Below are positions 35,327-43,736 of a stretch of DNA of 64,000 bases, piece after piece (positions within the stretch are counted from its first letter, which is position 1; the number at the start of each line of letters is the position of its first letter). The notes under the pieces were generated by a model. The model was not told the origin of the DNA, made no database searches, and saw only the letters and a program-made list of their open reading frames with translations. This DNA is from Pseudomonas wuhanensis. GTDB lineage: Bacteria; Pseudomonadota; Gammaproteobacteria; Pseudomonadales; Pseudomonadaceae. The stretch spans positions 1,364,001 through 1,428,000 of the forward strand of contig NZ_CP117430.1 of assembly GCF_030687395.1 (NCBI RefSeq), given 5' to 3'. The position numbers and the translations under genes are program-made.

Positions 35327-36231
35327 AGCATCTGCCCATAGTGGCCGGTGCGCTGGCCCTGCTGATGCTGACGGGGTGTGCGCAAAAGCCGGCCCCTGAG
35401 ACCGGTTTCAAGGACCAGAGTGCCTTGCCTTACGTCCAGGCCCACGGGCTTAAGGTCGACGTGCAGCTGCCGCAATCCTTTGTCGGTGCGAGCACCGTGA
35501 TTGACTCCCAGGCGGCCTTGAAGGCTGCGTCGTCGAGTCATAACTTGGTGGCGAGCTCGGGCAACACTGCCGGGCTTGCCGGCTTGCTGGTTGCCAGCCT
35601 GATCAATACCCAAATGGGTAGCGGCAGCTTGCAGCGCGATGCGGAAAAAAACGCACTCAACGAGGCGCGACCGATGGCCGACTTGCTTGCCGGCGTTCCG
35701 TTGCAGGAGCGTCTGCAAAAGCGCTATCAACAGGCGTTGCAAGTGGCCGGGTTCAAGCAAGGAGCAGGGCAGGTCACCGCGCGCCTGTTGATTGAACCCA
35801 AACTGATGCTTACCCCCGATCGCGGCAGTTTCGTGCTGGTCAATCAGGTGCAGGTTCAGGACATTGCCGGTTCAGCGCTGTATCGCATGCGGATCGAAGT
35901 CGTCAGCCAGCCGATTCGTCGCTGCGGCAAACAGTGCATCGACGACGGCAGCCTCGATTTGGCAAAGGTCACGGCTGTGCTCGACGAGTGCATCGACGAG
36001 TCGATGCGCGTTCTGTCCACCGACCTGATGCAGCCGACACCGCCAGTGGCTGCCCAGGAAACCTTGCGTTATATCCTTGATGGCCAGCGAGTGGTCGAGC
36101 GTGGTTATCAACTGGCCAACAACGGTAACTATTGGCGTTATCGCAACCTCTACGGGGCGGTGAAATCGGTGCCGGTGCCGTTTGAGGATGCGTTGACACA
36201 AGCGCAGTTGCAGAAGGTTTACGGGCAGTAA
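35323..36231 (+). CDS. Predicted lipoprotein, unknown function (second of a pair)
   Basis: This 302-residue protein has a lipobox LMLTGC (Cys about residue 19). The mature part has an alanine- and serine-rich stretch with a hydrophobic run (GNTAGLAGLLVASLI, about 80-95), a helical segment (LQERLQKRYQQALQVAG) and a later strand-rich part containing two Cys (RRCGKQCIDDGS) that could form a disulfide. I do not recognise a family. Its start codon overlaps the stop of the first lipoprotein. Location in the outer or inner membrane depends on the residue after Cys, which here is Ala, so outer-membrane sorting is possible. Confidence 0.7.
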   Translation: MKHLPIVAGALALLMLTGCAQKPAPETGFKDQSALPYVQAHGLKVDVQLPQSFVGASTVIDSQAALKAASSSHNLVASSGNTAGLAGLLVASLINTQMGSGSLQRDAEKNALNEARPMADLLAGVPLQERLQKRYQQALQVAGFKQGAGQVTARLLIEPKLMLTPDRGSFVLVNQVQVQDIAGSALYRMRIEVVSQPIRRCGKQCIDDGSLDLAKVTAVLDECIDESMRVLSTDLMQPTPPVAAQETLRYILDGQRVVERGYQLANNGNYWRYRNLYGAVKSVPVPFEDALTQAQLQKVYGQ

Positions 36232-36292
36232 TGCCCAATGCCAGTCAGTTAAGCGAGTAAACCGCTTTTTTGTAGGCGCCAGGGAATTGTGG

Positions 36293-36631
36293 TCAGGATT
36301 GAAAACGCACCCACACAGTCACCAACACCGTCGCCGCCATCAGCCACGCCACTGCCGCCACCGCCAACGAAGCCTCCAGCCGCATCCGGTCGACCATCAG
36401 ATACAAGGTCGCCAGGTAGACGAAGTACGGAATGATCGACCACATGCCAAACACGATGGTGGTTTTCAGATCATCCAGCGAGCGCCCTTTGCCGACGATG
36501 TAATGAGCGATCAGCGCAAAGGTCGGAAACAGCGGTACCAGGCCTGCGATGTAATAGTTTTTGGTCTTGGCCAGCATGGCCAGAATCACCACCACCGCGG
36601 CGCCCAGGATTGCTTTGAAAATCAGGTCCAT
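36293..36631 (-). CDS. glpM: GlpM family small membrane protein
   Basis: This 112-residue protein has four hydrophobic helices and resembles GlpM, a small Pseudomonas inner-membrane protein reported to affect alginate production and glycerol use. The start MDLIFKAILGAAVVVILAML is typical. Its ATG overlaps the stop of the upstream response regulator by one base (TGATG), so it is translationally coupled to the aauSR pair. A much longer open frame runs through upstream to 37123, but it reads in the wrong frame of the regulator gene and is not real. The placement next to two-component genes and close to glpFKRD is notable. Confidence 0.82.
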   Translation of the reverse strand: MDLIFKAILGAAVVVILAMLAKTKNYYIAGLVPLFPTFALIAHYIVGKGRSLDDLKTTIVFGMWSIIPYFVYLATLYLMVDRMRLEASLAVAAVAWLMAATVLVTVWVRFQS

Positions 36632-37959
36632 CAGTGGCTCAGCCCGTACTTCTTCACTTTGTCGAACAGCGTGGTCTTGGCCATCCCCAGTTCCTGGCTG
36701 GCCTGGGTCAGGTTGCCGCCGCTGCGCTGCAAGGCGTCGCTGAGCAGGTTGCGTTCGAAGGCTTCCACCGCTTCGGCGAAGGCCAGGCCTTGATTGTTGC
36801 CATTGGTGCCGGATTTTTTGAAGGCCGGCAGGCCCAATGCGAAACGCTCGGCGACGTTGCGTAATTCGCGCACGTTGCCCGGCCAGTCGTGGCTCATCAG
36901 GTTCGACAGGGTCTGGTTGTCCAGATCCGGCACGGCGCGGTCGAAGCGTAGGGATGACTGCTGCAGGAAGTGTTCGAACAGTTGCAGGATGTCTTCGCGG
37001 CGTTCGCGCAGCGGCGGCAACTCCAGGGTTACCACGTTCAGGCGGTAATACAGGTCGCTGCGAAACTCGCCGGCCTTGCTCGATTGATCCAGATCGGACT
37101 TGGTCGCGGCGATCACTCGGCAATCCACCGCCACGCTCTGGTTTGAGCCGAGGCGTTCAAGGGTGCGTTCCTGCAATACCCGCAGCAGTTTGATCTGCAA
37201 CGGCAGCGGCATGCTTTCCACTTCATCGAGGAACAGCGTGCCGCCGTCGGCGTGTTCGATCTTGCCGATCCGCCGCTTGCCGGCACCGGTGAAGGCGTTG
37301 GCCTCGTGGCCGAAGATTTCACTTTCGAACAGGTTCTCCGGCAGGCCACCGCAGTTCAGCGCGACGAACTGTTTGCTGTGCCGGCGGCTGAAGTCGTGCA
37401 GGCAGCGTGCAACCAGTTCTTTACCGGTTCCGGTCTCGCCTTCGATCAGCACGTTGGCCGAGGTATCGGCGACGTTGGCGATCAGTTCCCGCAGGTTCTG
37501 CATGGCCGGTGAGCGCCCGATGATCCGGCCTTCGAGGGAATCACGCTCGAACAGTTGGCGACGTAACGAGGTGACTTCCCGCGCCAGGCTGCGTTGCTCC
37601 AGCGCACGGCGGGCGACGTCCACCAGGCGTTCGGGGGAGAAGGGTTTCTCCATGAAGTCATAGGCGCCTTTCTGCATCGCGCCGACAGCCATGGAGATGT
37701 CGCCGTGGCCAGTAATCAGCACCACTGGCAGGCTGCGATCACGGGCCTTGAGCCGGGTCAGCAGTTCCAGACCATCGATGCCCGGCAGGCGAATGTCGCT
37801 GATGACGATGCCGGCGAAGTTATCGCCGACTCGCTCCAGCGCTTCTTCGGCGCTGCCGACGCCCATGCAGGGAATGTCTTCCAGGGTCAGCGCCTGTTGG
37901 CAGCCCAGCAGGACATGGGGGTCGTCTTCGACGATCAGCACACTAAGGTCGTTGTTCAT
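36631..37959 (-). CDS. aauR: Sigma-54-dependent response regulator AauR (DctD type)
   Basis: This is a 442-residue NtrC-family activator. It has a receiver (phospho-acceptor Asp55 in VISDIRLPG), a central AAA+ domain with Walker A GETGTGKE and Walker B GGTLFLDEVE, and a C-terminal Fis-type helix-turn-helix (NLTQASQELGMAKTTLFDKV). The sigma-54 contact loop reads NAFTGA, so the first Gly of the usual GAFTGA is Asn. P. putida AauR activates acidic amino-acid uptake genes. Its matching operator motif TTCGG-N4-CCGAA appears upstream of aatJ here. The ATG overlaps the stop of aauS (ATGA). A longer open frame to 38226 lies inside aauS and is rejected. Confidence 0.88.
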   Translation of the reverse strand: MNNDLSVLIVEDDPHVLLGCQQALTLEDIPCMGVGSAEEALERVGDNFAGIVISDIRLPGIDGLELLTRLKARDRSLPVVLITGHGDISMAVGAMQKGAYDFMEKPFSPERLVDVARRALEQRSLAREVTSLRRQLFERDSLEGRIIGRSPAMQNLRELIANVADTSANVLIEGETGTGKELVARCLHDFSRRHSKQFVALNCGGLPENLFESEIFGHEANAFTGAGKRRIGKIEHADGGTLFLDEVESMPLPLQIKLLRVLQERTLERLGSNQSVAVDCRVIAATKSDLDQSSKAGEFRSDLYYRLNVVTLELPPLRERREDILQLFEHFLQQSSLRFDRAVPDLDNQTLSNLMSHDWPGNVRELRNVAERFALGLPAFKKSGTNGNNQGLAFAEAVEAFERNLLSDALQRSGGNLTQASQELGMAKTTLFDKVKKYGLSH

Positions 37960-39857
37960 ATTGGCTCGGCGGGAGTGGGGCTTACCAACGGTAAACTGAG
38001 GACGAAGGTGGTACCACCGCTGGCCGGGTGTTCGACACCCAGATGCCCGCCGGTGGCGGCGGCCAGGCTCGCCGACAAAGTCAGGCCGAGGCCCAGGCCC
38101 TGTTCGCCGGGTTTGGTGGTGAAGAACGGTTCGAACAGATGCTTGCGCGCTTCGGCATCGATGCCGTGGCCATTGTCGCGCACCCGCAGGCGATACTTGC
38201 CGTCGAATTCCTCGGCTTCGAGCCACAGCTCCGGCTGGGGCTGCGACTGCATGGCGTCGAGCGCGTTGCCGATCAGGTTGACCAGAATCTGCTCCAGACG
38301 AGTCTGGTCGATCTGTACCTGCACGTCTTCGAGGTCGCGATGCAATTGCAGGTGCGCGCTTTCCATCCGGCTGCCCAGCAATTGCAGGGCGGCGTCTACG
38401 GCTTTACCAAAACTGGCCTGGCCCTTGTCATCACCGCGCCGGGCGAAGGAACGCAGGCTGGCGGTGATCCGGCCCATGCGGTCGATCAGTTCATTGATGG
38501 TCTTGAGGTTGGTGCTGGCCACATCCAGCTGACCGCGTTCCAGAAAACGCACGGTATTGCCGGACAAGGTCCGCAAGGCGGCCAGCGGCTGGTTCAATTC
38601 GTGGGCGATGCTGGTGGACATCTGGCCGATGGCGGCCAGTTTGCCGGCCTGGACCAGTTCATCCTGGGCGCGGCGCAGCGTCTCTTCCGCCTGACGCCGT
38701 TCGCGGATCTGGCCCTTGAGCCGTTCGTTGCTGGCGCGCAGGTCGGTGGTGCGTTCGGTAATCCGACGCTCCAGTTGATTGTTGGCTTCCTGCAAAGCTT
38801 CCCGCGCCGCGAGGCGGGTGGCGATCACCTTGCGCCGCTCGTTCCAGGCGATCAGCAGAAACGCCACCAGGGCAAACGCCACCGCCACCAGAATCCCCTG
38901 ATTGATCGCTTCACGCCGCAAATCCTGCAGGGGGGTGAGCAGGGTGAAATTCCATGGGGTGTCGCTCAGCGGCCGGGTTTGCGACAGGTAGCTGATGTTC
39001 TCTTCATCGGACATCAATTCGCTGTTGGCGGGGAAGGTCAGCTTTTCCTCGCCTTCGGCGAGTTTCTCCCGCGCCAGCGGTTGCAGTTCGTTCAGTGGAA
39101 ACCAGTAGTACTGCAGGCTACGGGCCAGTTTTTCCTTGGTTTCCTCGCTCAATGGCACAACCGATTTAAGCCGCCGCGCCGGATCGCTGGAGAGAATGAT
39201 GATGCCGTTTTCGTCGCTGACGAAGGCTTCCAGGCGCGCGCGCTGCCAGCGTTCTTCCATGGCTTCGAGGCGAACCTTGACCACGGCGACGCCGATGATC
39301 TTGCCGTGCTCCTCCAGCCCGTGAGCCAGGTAATAGCCGGGTTCGCCACTGGTGCTGCCGATGCCGTAGAAACGCCCCGGCTGACCGCGCACGGCATTCT
39401 GGAAATAGGCGCGGAAGGACAGGTCTTCACCCAGATAACTGTCGACATCGCGCCAGTTGCTGGTGGCCAGTACGCGACCGGTGGTGTCCATCACATAAAT
39501 GGCCCGACTGCGGCTGCGCCGGTTCAGGCCTTCAAGGTATTCGTTGACCGTCTGCCGGTGTTCCGGTGACGTGTCGGCCAGCAGTTTGGAAACACTGGAT
39601 TCGAGTTCCAGCAGGCTGGGCAGGTAGGTGTACTTGCTGATTTCGCTCTCGACGGCGCGGGCGTGCAGTTCCAGCTGACGCTGGCCATTCTCGCTGAGGC
39701 TGCGAATTCCGTAGTGTTCACTGACCCAGAAGCCGATGTAACCCAATCCGATCATCAGGGCGATGATCAGCGGCGGCAGGAACAGATGGCGAATCAAACG
39801 GGGTTTCACGGCGAGTGATGGCGGCGCGGCGCGATAGAGGGTGGAGTCGCATTTCAT
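37956..39857 (-). CDS. aauS: Sensor histidine kinase AauS (DctB type)
   Basis: This 633-residue membrane kinase has transmembrane helices near residues 25-45 and 320-340 that flank a large periplasmic sensory domain with the double-Cache/PDC look of DctB (AIYVMDTTGRVLATSN, FRAYFQNAVRGQPGRF). A coiled coil follows, then His in SIAHELNQPLAAL (about 411), an N box LIGNALDAM and G boxes DNGHGID and GLGLGL. AauS of P. putida senses acidic amino acids and signals to AauR, and this gene sits in the same order. ATG 39857 has AAGG at good spacing; a GTG just before it is less likely. It shares a four-base overlap with aauR. Confidence 0.87.
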   Translation of the reverse strand: MKCDSTLYRAAPPSLAVKPRLIRHLFLPPLIIALMIGLGYIGFWVSEHYGIRSLSENGQRQLELHARAVESEISKYTYLPSLLELESSVSKLLADTSPEHRQTVNEYLEGLNRRSRSRAIYVMDTTGRVLATSNWRDVDSYLGEDLSFRAYFQNAVRGQPGRFYGIGSTSGEPGYYLAHGLEEHGKIIGVAVVKVRLEAMEERWQRARLEAFVSDENGIIILSSDPARRLKSVVPLSEETKEKLARSLQYYWFPLNELQPLAREKLAEGEEKLTFPANSELMSDEENISYLSQTRPLSDTPWNFTLLTPLQDLRREAINQGILVAVAFALVAFLLIAWNERRKVIATRLAAREALQEANNQLERRITERTTDLRASNERLKGQIRERRQAEETLRRAQDELVQAGKLAAIGQMSTSIAHELNQPLAALRTLSGNTVRFLERGQLDVASTNLKTINELIDRMGRITASLRSFARRGDDKGQASFGKAVDAALQLLGSRMESAHLQLHRDLEDVQVQIDQTRLEQILVNLIGNALDAMQSQPQPELWLEAEEFDGKYRLRVRDNGHGIDAEARKHLFEPFFTTKPGEQGLGLGLTLSASLAAATGGHLGVEHPASGGTTFVLSLPLVSPTPAEPI

Positions 39858-39934
39858 CACAGATGCCTTGGGTCAACCACAACACAAATATCCATATACC
39901 CACGGGCCCCTGTGGGAGCTGCTGTGTGGTGATC

Positions 39935-40002
39935 CGTAGGAGCCAGGCTTGCCGGCGAAGGCGTCCTTGAGAGCGCCTTCGCCGGCAAGCCTGGCTCCTA
40001 CG
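39935..40002. repeat. REPIN-like perfect 29-bp inverted repeat, family C
   Basis: The left arm starts CGTAGGAGCCAGGCTTGCCG at 39935 and ends at 39963. The right arm (39974-40002) is its exact reverse complement, separated by only ten bases. The perfect match points to a recent insertion or to selection on the hairpin. It lies between aatP and aauS. Confidence 0.9.
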
Positions 40003-40060
40003 AAAAGCGGTTCACTCCACACAAGTCCGCTCCCACATCAGTTGGGGAGCGGTGCCTTTC

Positions 40061-40795
40061 TTAGTGCTGCAAAATTTTCGCGAGGAAGTGCTGTGTACGC
40101 TCGGCACGGGCGTTGATGTCGCCGAAGAACTCTTCTTTCTTGCAGTCTTCGATGATCTTGCCCTGGTCCATGAAAATCACCCGGTCTGCCACTTTACGGG
40201 CGAAGCCCATTTCGTGGGTCACGCACATCATGGTCATGCCTTCGTGGGCCAGTTGCACCATCACGTCGAGTACTTCGTTGACCATTTCCGGGTCCAGCGC
40301 CGAGGTCGGTTCGTCGAACAGCATGACGATCGGATCCATCGCCAGCGCACGGGCAATCGCCACACGCTGTTGCTGACCACCGGAAAGCTGGCCCGGGTGC
40401 TTTTTGGCGTGGGAGGAGAGGCCAACGCGCTCAAGCAGTTGCAGGGCTTTTTTGCTGGCTTCTTCCTTGCTGCGGCCCAGCACCTTGATTTGCGCGATGG
40501 TCAGGTTATCCATGATGCTGAGGTGCGGGAACAGTTCGAAATGCTGGAACACCATGCCGACGCGCGAACGCAGTTTCGGCAAGTTGGTTTTCGGGTCGGC
40601 GATAGACGTGCCATCGACGATCACGTCGCCTTTCTGGAACGGTTCCAGCGCGTTGACGCATTTGATCAGGGTGGATTTGCCGGAACCGGACGGCCCGCAC
40701 ACCACGATCACTTCGCCTTTTTTGACCTCGGTGCTGCAGTCAGTCAGTACCTGGAAGTCGCCATACCACTTGTTGACATTCTTGATAGAGATCAT
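40061..40795 (-). CDS. aatP: Glutamate/aspartate ABC transporter ATP-binding protein
   Basis: This is a 244-residue ABC ATPase of the polar amino-acid class. Walker A reads GPSGSGKST, the Q loop is [10 protein letters not shown], the signature is LSGGQQQR, Walker B is [12 protein letters not shown] and the switch histidine is in VTHEMGFA. It powers import by the AatQM permeases. It overlaps the upstream aatM stop by four bases, so translation is coupled. It is the last transporter gene, and the kinase gene aauS begins 203 bp further on, beyond a REPIN. Confidence 0.92.
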   Translation of the reverse strand: MISIKNVNKWYGDFQVLTDCSTEVKKGEVIVVCGPSGSGKSTLIKCVNALEPFQKGDVIVDGTSIADPKTNLPKLRSRVGMVFQHFELFPHLSIMDNLTIAQIKVLGRSKEEASKKALQLLERVGLSSHAKKHPGQLSGGQQQRVAIARALAMDPIVMLFDEPTSALDPEMVNEVLDVMVQLAHEGMTMMCVTHEMGFARKVADRVIFMDQGKIIEDCKKEEFFGDINARAERTQHFLAKILQH

Positions 40796-41463
40796 ACGGC
40801 AAACCTTTTTTGCAGACGCTTGACCAGCTGCGAGGCGGCAAAGCTGATGATGAAGTATGTGAAACCGGCGAAGATCAGGAACTCATTGGAGCGACCGATG
40901 ATGTCGCCACTGGCGCGCGAGGCATTGAGGAAGTCGACCAGACCCACCGCGTAGACCAGCGAAGTGTCCTGAAACAGGATGATGCTCTGTTGCAGCAGCA
41001 GCGGGGTCATCTTGCGGAACGCTTGCGGCAGGATGATCAAACGCATCATCTGGCTATACGTCATGCCCATGGCCTGGGCAGCACTCATCTGGCCCTTGGG
41101 AATCGACTGCACGCCGGCGCGGACGATTTCGCAGAAGTACGCCGCTTCGAACATCATGAATGCCACGATGCATGAGGCGAACGCGCCGATCGGGGTGTCT
41201 TCACCGGTGATCCAGCGCAGAACGAACGGCACCGCCAGGTAGAACCAGGTGATGACCAGCAGCAATGGAATCGAACGGAAGTAGTTAACGTAGGCGCCGG
41301 CGATGTTCGACAGCAGTTTGCTGTGGGACAGGCGCATCAGTGCCAGGATCGTGCCGAGGATGATCCCGCCGACCACGCCCAAGGCCATCAGCTTGAGGGT
41401 CATGACCATGCCGTTCCACAAGCCCGGCAGGGAAGGGATGATGCCCGAGAAGTCGAATTCCAT
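40792..41463 (-). CDS. aatM: Glutamate/aspartate ABC transporter permease AatM
   Basis: This 223-residue integral membrane subunit of the histidine/glutamate (HisMQ) permease family has about five helices. The conserved EAA-like cytoplasmic loop reads [20 protein letters not shown] (about 141-160). With AatQ it would form the transmembrane channel for acidic amino acids. Two ATG codons are adjacent and lie next to the aatQ stop; the second (41463) has better spacing from GGGGG and was chosen, while the first (41466) makes an ATGA overlap. Either choice changes one residue only. Confidence 0.9.
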   Translation of the reverse strand: MEFDFSGIIPSLPGLWNGMVMTLKLMALGVVGGIILGTILALMRLSHSKLLSNIAGAYVNYFRSIPLLLVITWFYLAVPFVLRWITGEDTPIGAFASCIVAFMMFEAAYFCEIVRAGVQSIPKGQMSAAQAMGMTYSQMMRLIILPQAFRKMTPLLLQQSIILFQDTSLVYAVGLVDFLNASRASGDIIGRSNEFLIFAGFTYFIISFAASQLVKRLQKRFAV

Positions 41464-42209
41464 CATTTACCCCCTACGGAGATCAGGCCCGGTACGGCGA
41501 CTTTCTTCTCGACACCGCGCATCAGCAGCATCAGGCCCATGTTCAGCGTGAAGTAGATCAGCGTGGCCAGGGTGAAGGCTTCGAACAGGTTGGCGGAGAA
41601 CTCGGCGGTCTGTTTGGTCTGCGCGAGCAGCTCCATCAGGCCGATCAGCGATGCCACGGACGAGTTCTTGAATACGTTCAAAAATTCCGAGGTAAGCGGC
41701 GGAATGATGATGCGATAAGCCTGGGGCAGCAGCACGTTCCAGTAGATCTGCGGCAGCTTGAAACCCATGGCACGGGCAGCGGATTCCTGGCCGCGAGGCA
41801 GCGCCTGGATACCGGTGCGCACTTGTTCACAAACACGAGCCGTGGTGAACAGGCCCAGGCACACGACGACGCTGAGGAAGGCCGAGGTGGTTGGGTTCAG
41901 GTCCTGTTTGTACCAGTCCTGCAGGTTTTGCGGCAGCAGGTCGGGCACCAGGAAGTACCAGATGAACAGCTGAACCAGCAGTGGCACGTTACGGAAGAGT
42001 TCGACGTAGCAGGTCGCGATGCCCGATACGATGCGGTTCGGCACCGTGCGCATGACGCCCAGAATCGAGCCCAGCAGCAGCGCGATGATCCAGGCTGCGA
42101 TGGCGATGGCGATGGTCCAGCCCAAACCGGAGAGGTACCAGTCGAAATAAATCTCGCTGCCCACGCCGGTGGACTTGAAGAACACGCCCCAGTCCCAGTT
42201 GTAATTCAT
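41463..42209 (-). CDS. aatQ: Glutamate/aspartate ABC transporter permease AatQ
   Basis: This is a 248-residue HisMQ-family permease. The N-terminus MNYNWDWGVFFKSTGVGSE is followed by a periplasmic start and five helices, with the EAA-type loop AARAMGFKLPQIYWNVLLPQ. It pairs with AatM. The ATG has GGGGAGAC upstream. It is separated from aatJ by 164 bp that hold a strong hairpin, which would lower expression of the permease relative to the binding protein. A frame opening at 42326 reads through that hairpin and is rejected. Confidence 0.9.
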   Translation of the reverse strand: MNYNWDWGVFFKSTGVGSEIYFDWYLSGLGWTIAIAIAAWIIALLLGSILGVMRTVPNRIVSGIATCYVELFRNVPLLVQLFIWYFLVPDLLPQNLQDWYKQDLNPTTSAFLSVVVCLGLFTTARVCEQVRTGIQALPRGQESAARAMGFKLPQIYWNVLLPQAYRIIIPPLTSEFLNVFKNSSVASLIGLMELLAQTKQTAEFSANLFEAFTLATLIYFTLNMGLMLLMRGVEKKVAVPGLISVGGK

Positions 42210-42325
42210 TAGGGTCTCCCCTCGGATTCGATCGATGTACAAGTGCCCGATGACGGTCAGGCACACGCGAACGGCTCGACAGCCACCGGTTCGAGTGTTT
42301 CCAGAAATGCCAGCAGGGAGTGACA

Positions 42326-42358
42326 ACCCTCTGAAAGGGCAGAGGCCCTTCAGAGGGT
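42326..42358 (-). terminator. Intercistronic hairpin between aatJ and aatQ
   Basis: ACCCTCTGAA and TTCAGAGGGT form the base, with GGGC/GCCC continuing to a short loop and one bulged A. No T-run follows, so it is more likely an mRNA-stabilising or attenuating hairpin that lets aatJ be made in excess, as in other binding-protein operons. Confidence 0.65.
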
Positions 42359-42373
42359 AAGGTTAGTCAGAAA

Positions 42374-43288
42374 TCAGGATTTCTTTTCGTCAGCCGCTTT
42401 GTCGGTCGGATTGGCGATCAGGGCCTTGAGCTCTTCGCTCATCGGGAACATCAGGTTCAGGCCTTTAGGCGGAATTGGCTGCATGAACCATTTTTCGTAG
42501 ATCTTGTTGATCTCGCCGGATTTGTAGGTCGCGATGATGGCGTCGTCGACAGCTTTCTTGAACGGCGCGTCGCCCTTGCGGACCATGCAGCCGTAAATCT
42601 CGTTGGACTGTGCAGTCCCGGTCACGGCCCAGTCAGTCGGCTTCTTGGCCTTGGCCATTTCACCGGCCAGCAAGGCGTCGTCCATCATGAAAGCCACGGC
42701 ACGGCCGGTTTCCAGCATCTGGAAGGACTCGCCATGGTCTTTGGCGGAGATCACGTTCATGCCCATCTGCTTGTCGGCGTTCATCGACTTGAGGATGCGC
42801 TCGGACGTGGTGCCGGCGGTGGTCACGACGTTCTTGCCTTTAAGGTCGGCGAAGTCTTTGTACGGGGAGTCTTTCTTGGACAGCAGCTTGGTGCCGATTT
42901 CGAAGATGCCGACGGAGAAGTCAACTTGCTGCTGACGCTCGACGTTGTTGGTGGTGGAACCGCACTCGAGGTCCACGGTGCCGTTCTGCACCAGCGGGAT
43001 ACGGGTTTGCGAGGTCACCAGGTTGTATTTGACCTGGAGGTTGGGCATGTCCAGGTCTTTCTTGATGGCTTCGACGACTTTCAGCTGGATATCGTGGGAG
43101 TAGCCAACCGGTTTGCCGGAAGCGTCCGAGATGTAGGAAAACGGAATGGAAGCGTCACGATGCCCGAGGGTGATGGTGCCGGACTCTTTGATCTTCTTCA
43201 GTGTGCCGGTGAGTTCGGCTGCGAAAACTGGAGTGCTAATCAGAGCGGCAGCAATGGCTGCGCCCAGGAGATGGGGAACGATGCGCAT
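42374..43288 (-). CDS. aatJ: Periplasmic glutamate/aspartate-binding protein AatJ
   Basis: This 304-residue solute-binding protein of ABC family 3 has a signal peptide (residues 1-23, LLGAAIAAALISTPVFAA). The ligand motifs read GTITLGHRDASIPFSYI and VDLECGSTTNN, the latter resembling the GltI/AatJ ECGS binding loop. It captures glutamate, aspartate and possibly glutamine in the periplasm and delivers them to AatQM. The ATG is preceded by GAGGAAA. It is the first gene of the operon and follows a sigma-54 promoter and AauR-type sites. An earlier in-frame start at 43396 lies at the predicted transcription start and is rejected. Confidence 0.93.
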   Translation of the reverse strand: MRIVPHLLGAAIAAALISTPVFAAELTGTLKKIKESGTITLGHRDASIPFSYISDASGKPVGYSHDIQLKVVEAIKKDLDMPNLQVKYNLVTSQTRIPLVQNGTVDLECGSTTNNVERQQQVDFSVGIFEIGTKLLSKKDSPYKDFADLKGKNVVTTAGTTSERILKSMNADKQMGMNVISAKDHGESFQMLETGRAVAFMMDDALLAGEMAKAKKPTDWAVTGTAQSNEIYGCMVRKGDAPFKKAVDDAIIATYKSGEINKIYEKWFMQPIPPKGLNLMFPMSEELKALIANPTDKAADEKKS

Positions 43289-43404
43289 CAAATTTTCCTC
43301 GACATTGTTTTTATATGGAGCCAGTTCATCGGCCCTTTTTTGTGCTTCGAATGCTTGCCGGCTCCTGAAGGGCTGGCGCAGCAGACATTCGTCCAAGAGT
43401 GTAG

Positions 43405-43420
43405 AGCATGACTCGTGCCA
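43405..43420 (-). promoter_or_regulatory. Sigma-54 promoter of aatJ
   Basis: On the minus strand TGGCACGAGTCATGCT carries the -24 GG and the -12 GC separated by ten bases, matching TGGCAC-N5-TTGC with one mismatch. Transcription would start near 43393, giving a leader of about 105 bases before the aatJ ATG. Confidence 0.8.
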
Positions 43421-43434
43421 GACCAGGCGGTATG

Positions 43435-43447
43435 GATCAAGTTATTG
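43435..43447. promoter_or_regulatory. IHF-like site in the aatJ control region
   Basis: GATCAAGTTATTG matches WATCAANNNNTTR at all but the first base and is inside an AT-rich tract. It lies between the sigma-54 promoter and the AauR-type palindromes, where a DNA bend would be expected. Confidence 0.5.
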
Positions 43448-43496
43448 ATTTATAAAGGTATTAAATATTTATGGCGTTGAATTTTCTATCGGACGA

Positions 43497-43510
43497 TCCG
43501 GTTTACCGAA
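43497..43510. promoter_or_regulatory. AauR-type site, proximal, one mismatch
   Basis: TCCGGTTTACCGAA differs at one base from TTCGG-N4-CCGAA, the motif reported for P. putida AauR. It is about 80 bp upstream of the sigma-54 promoter and 31 bp centre-to-centre from the distal copy. Confidence 0.6.
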
Positions 43511-43527
43511 TCGACTGGCAAGTCGCG

Positions 43528-43541
43528 TTCGGAAAACCGAA
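43528..43541. promoter_or_regulatory. AauR-type site, distal, perfect
   Basis: TTCGGAAAACCGAA is an exact TTCGG-N4-CCGAA palindrome. With the site at 43497 it forms an upstream activating sequence spaced by about three helical turns. Confidence 0.75.
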
Positions 43542-43567
43542 TGCAATCTTGGGTCTTGCTCAAACCC

Positions 43568-43658
43568 TGTGGGAGCGGGCTTGCCCGCGATAGCGGTGTG
43601 TCAGTCGACATTATTAGCGGCTGTGCTGCCGTCATCGCGGGCTAGCCCGGCTCCCACA
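43568..43658. repeat. REPIN, family B
   Basis: TGTGGGAGCGGGCTTGCCCG and an inverse copy with small changes (GCTAGCCCGGCTCCCACA) flank about 50 bp. It is placed between the aatJ control region and the glpD terminator. Confidence 0.88.
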
Positions 43659-43683
43659 GGGAGTCGAGGTGTGTTCGGAATAC

Positions 43684-43716
43684 AAAAAGCCCCTGAATCG
43701 TGAGATTCAGGGGCTT
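43684..43716 (-). terminator. Rho-independent terminator of glpD
   Basis: On the minus strand AGCCCCTGAATC pairs with GATTCAGGGGCT around a four-base loop and is followed by a run of T. It begins 20 bases after the glpD stop. Confidence 0.88.
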
Positions 43717-43736
43717 CGTTTTAACCGGATTCCCGA

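Noticed and set aside
36632..37123. Upstream extension of glpM
   Set aside because: The open frame continues inside aauR in another frame; the real GlpM starts at 36631 with the typical MDLIFKA N-terminus.
37960..38226. N-terminal extension of aauR
   Set aside because: It overlaps the conserved ATPase end of aauS and precedes the normal receiver start; ATGA overlap at 37959 is the natural start.
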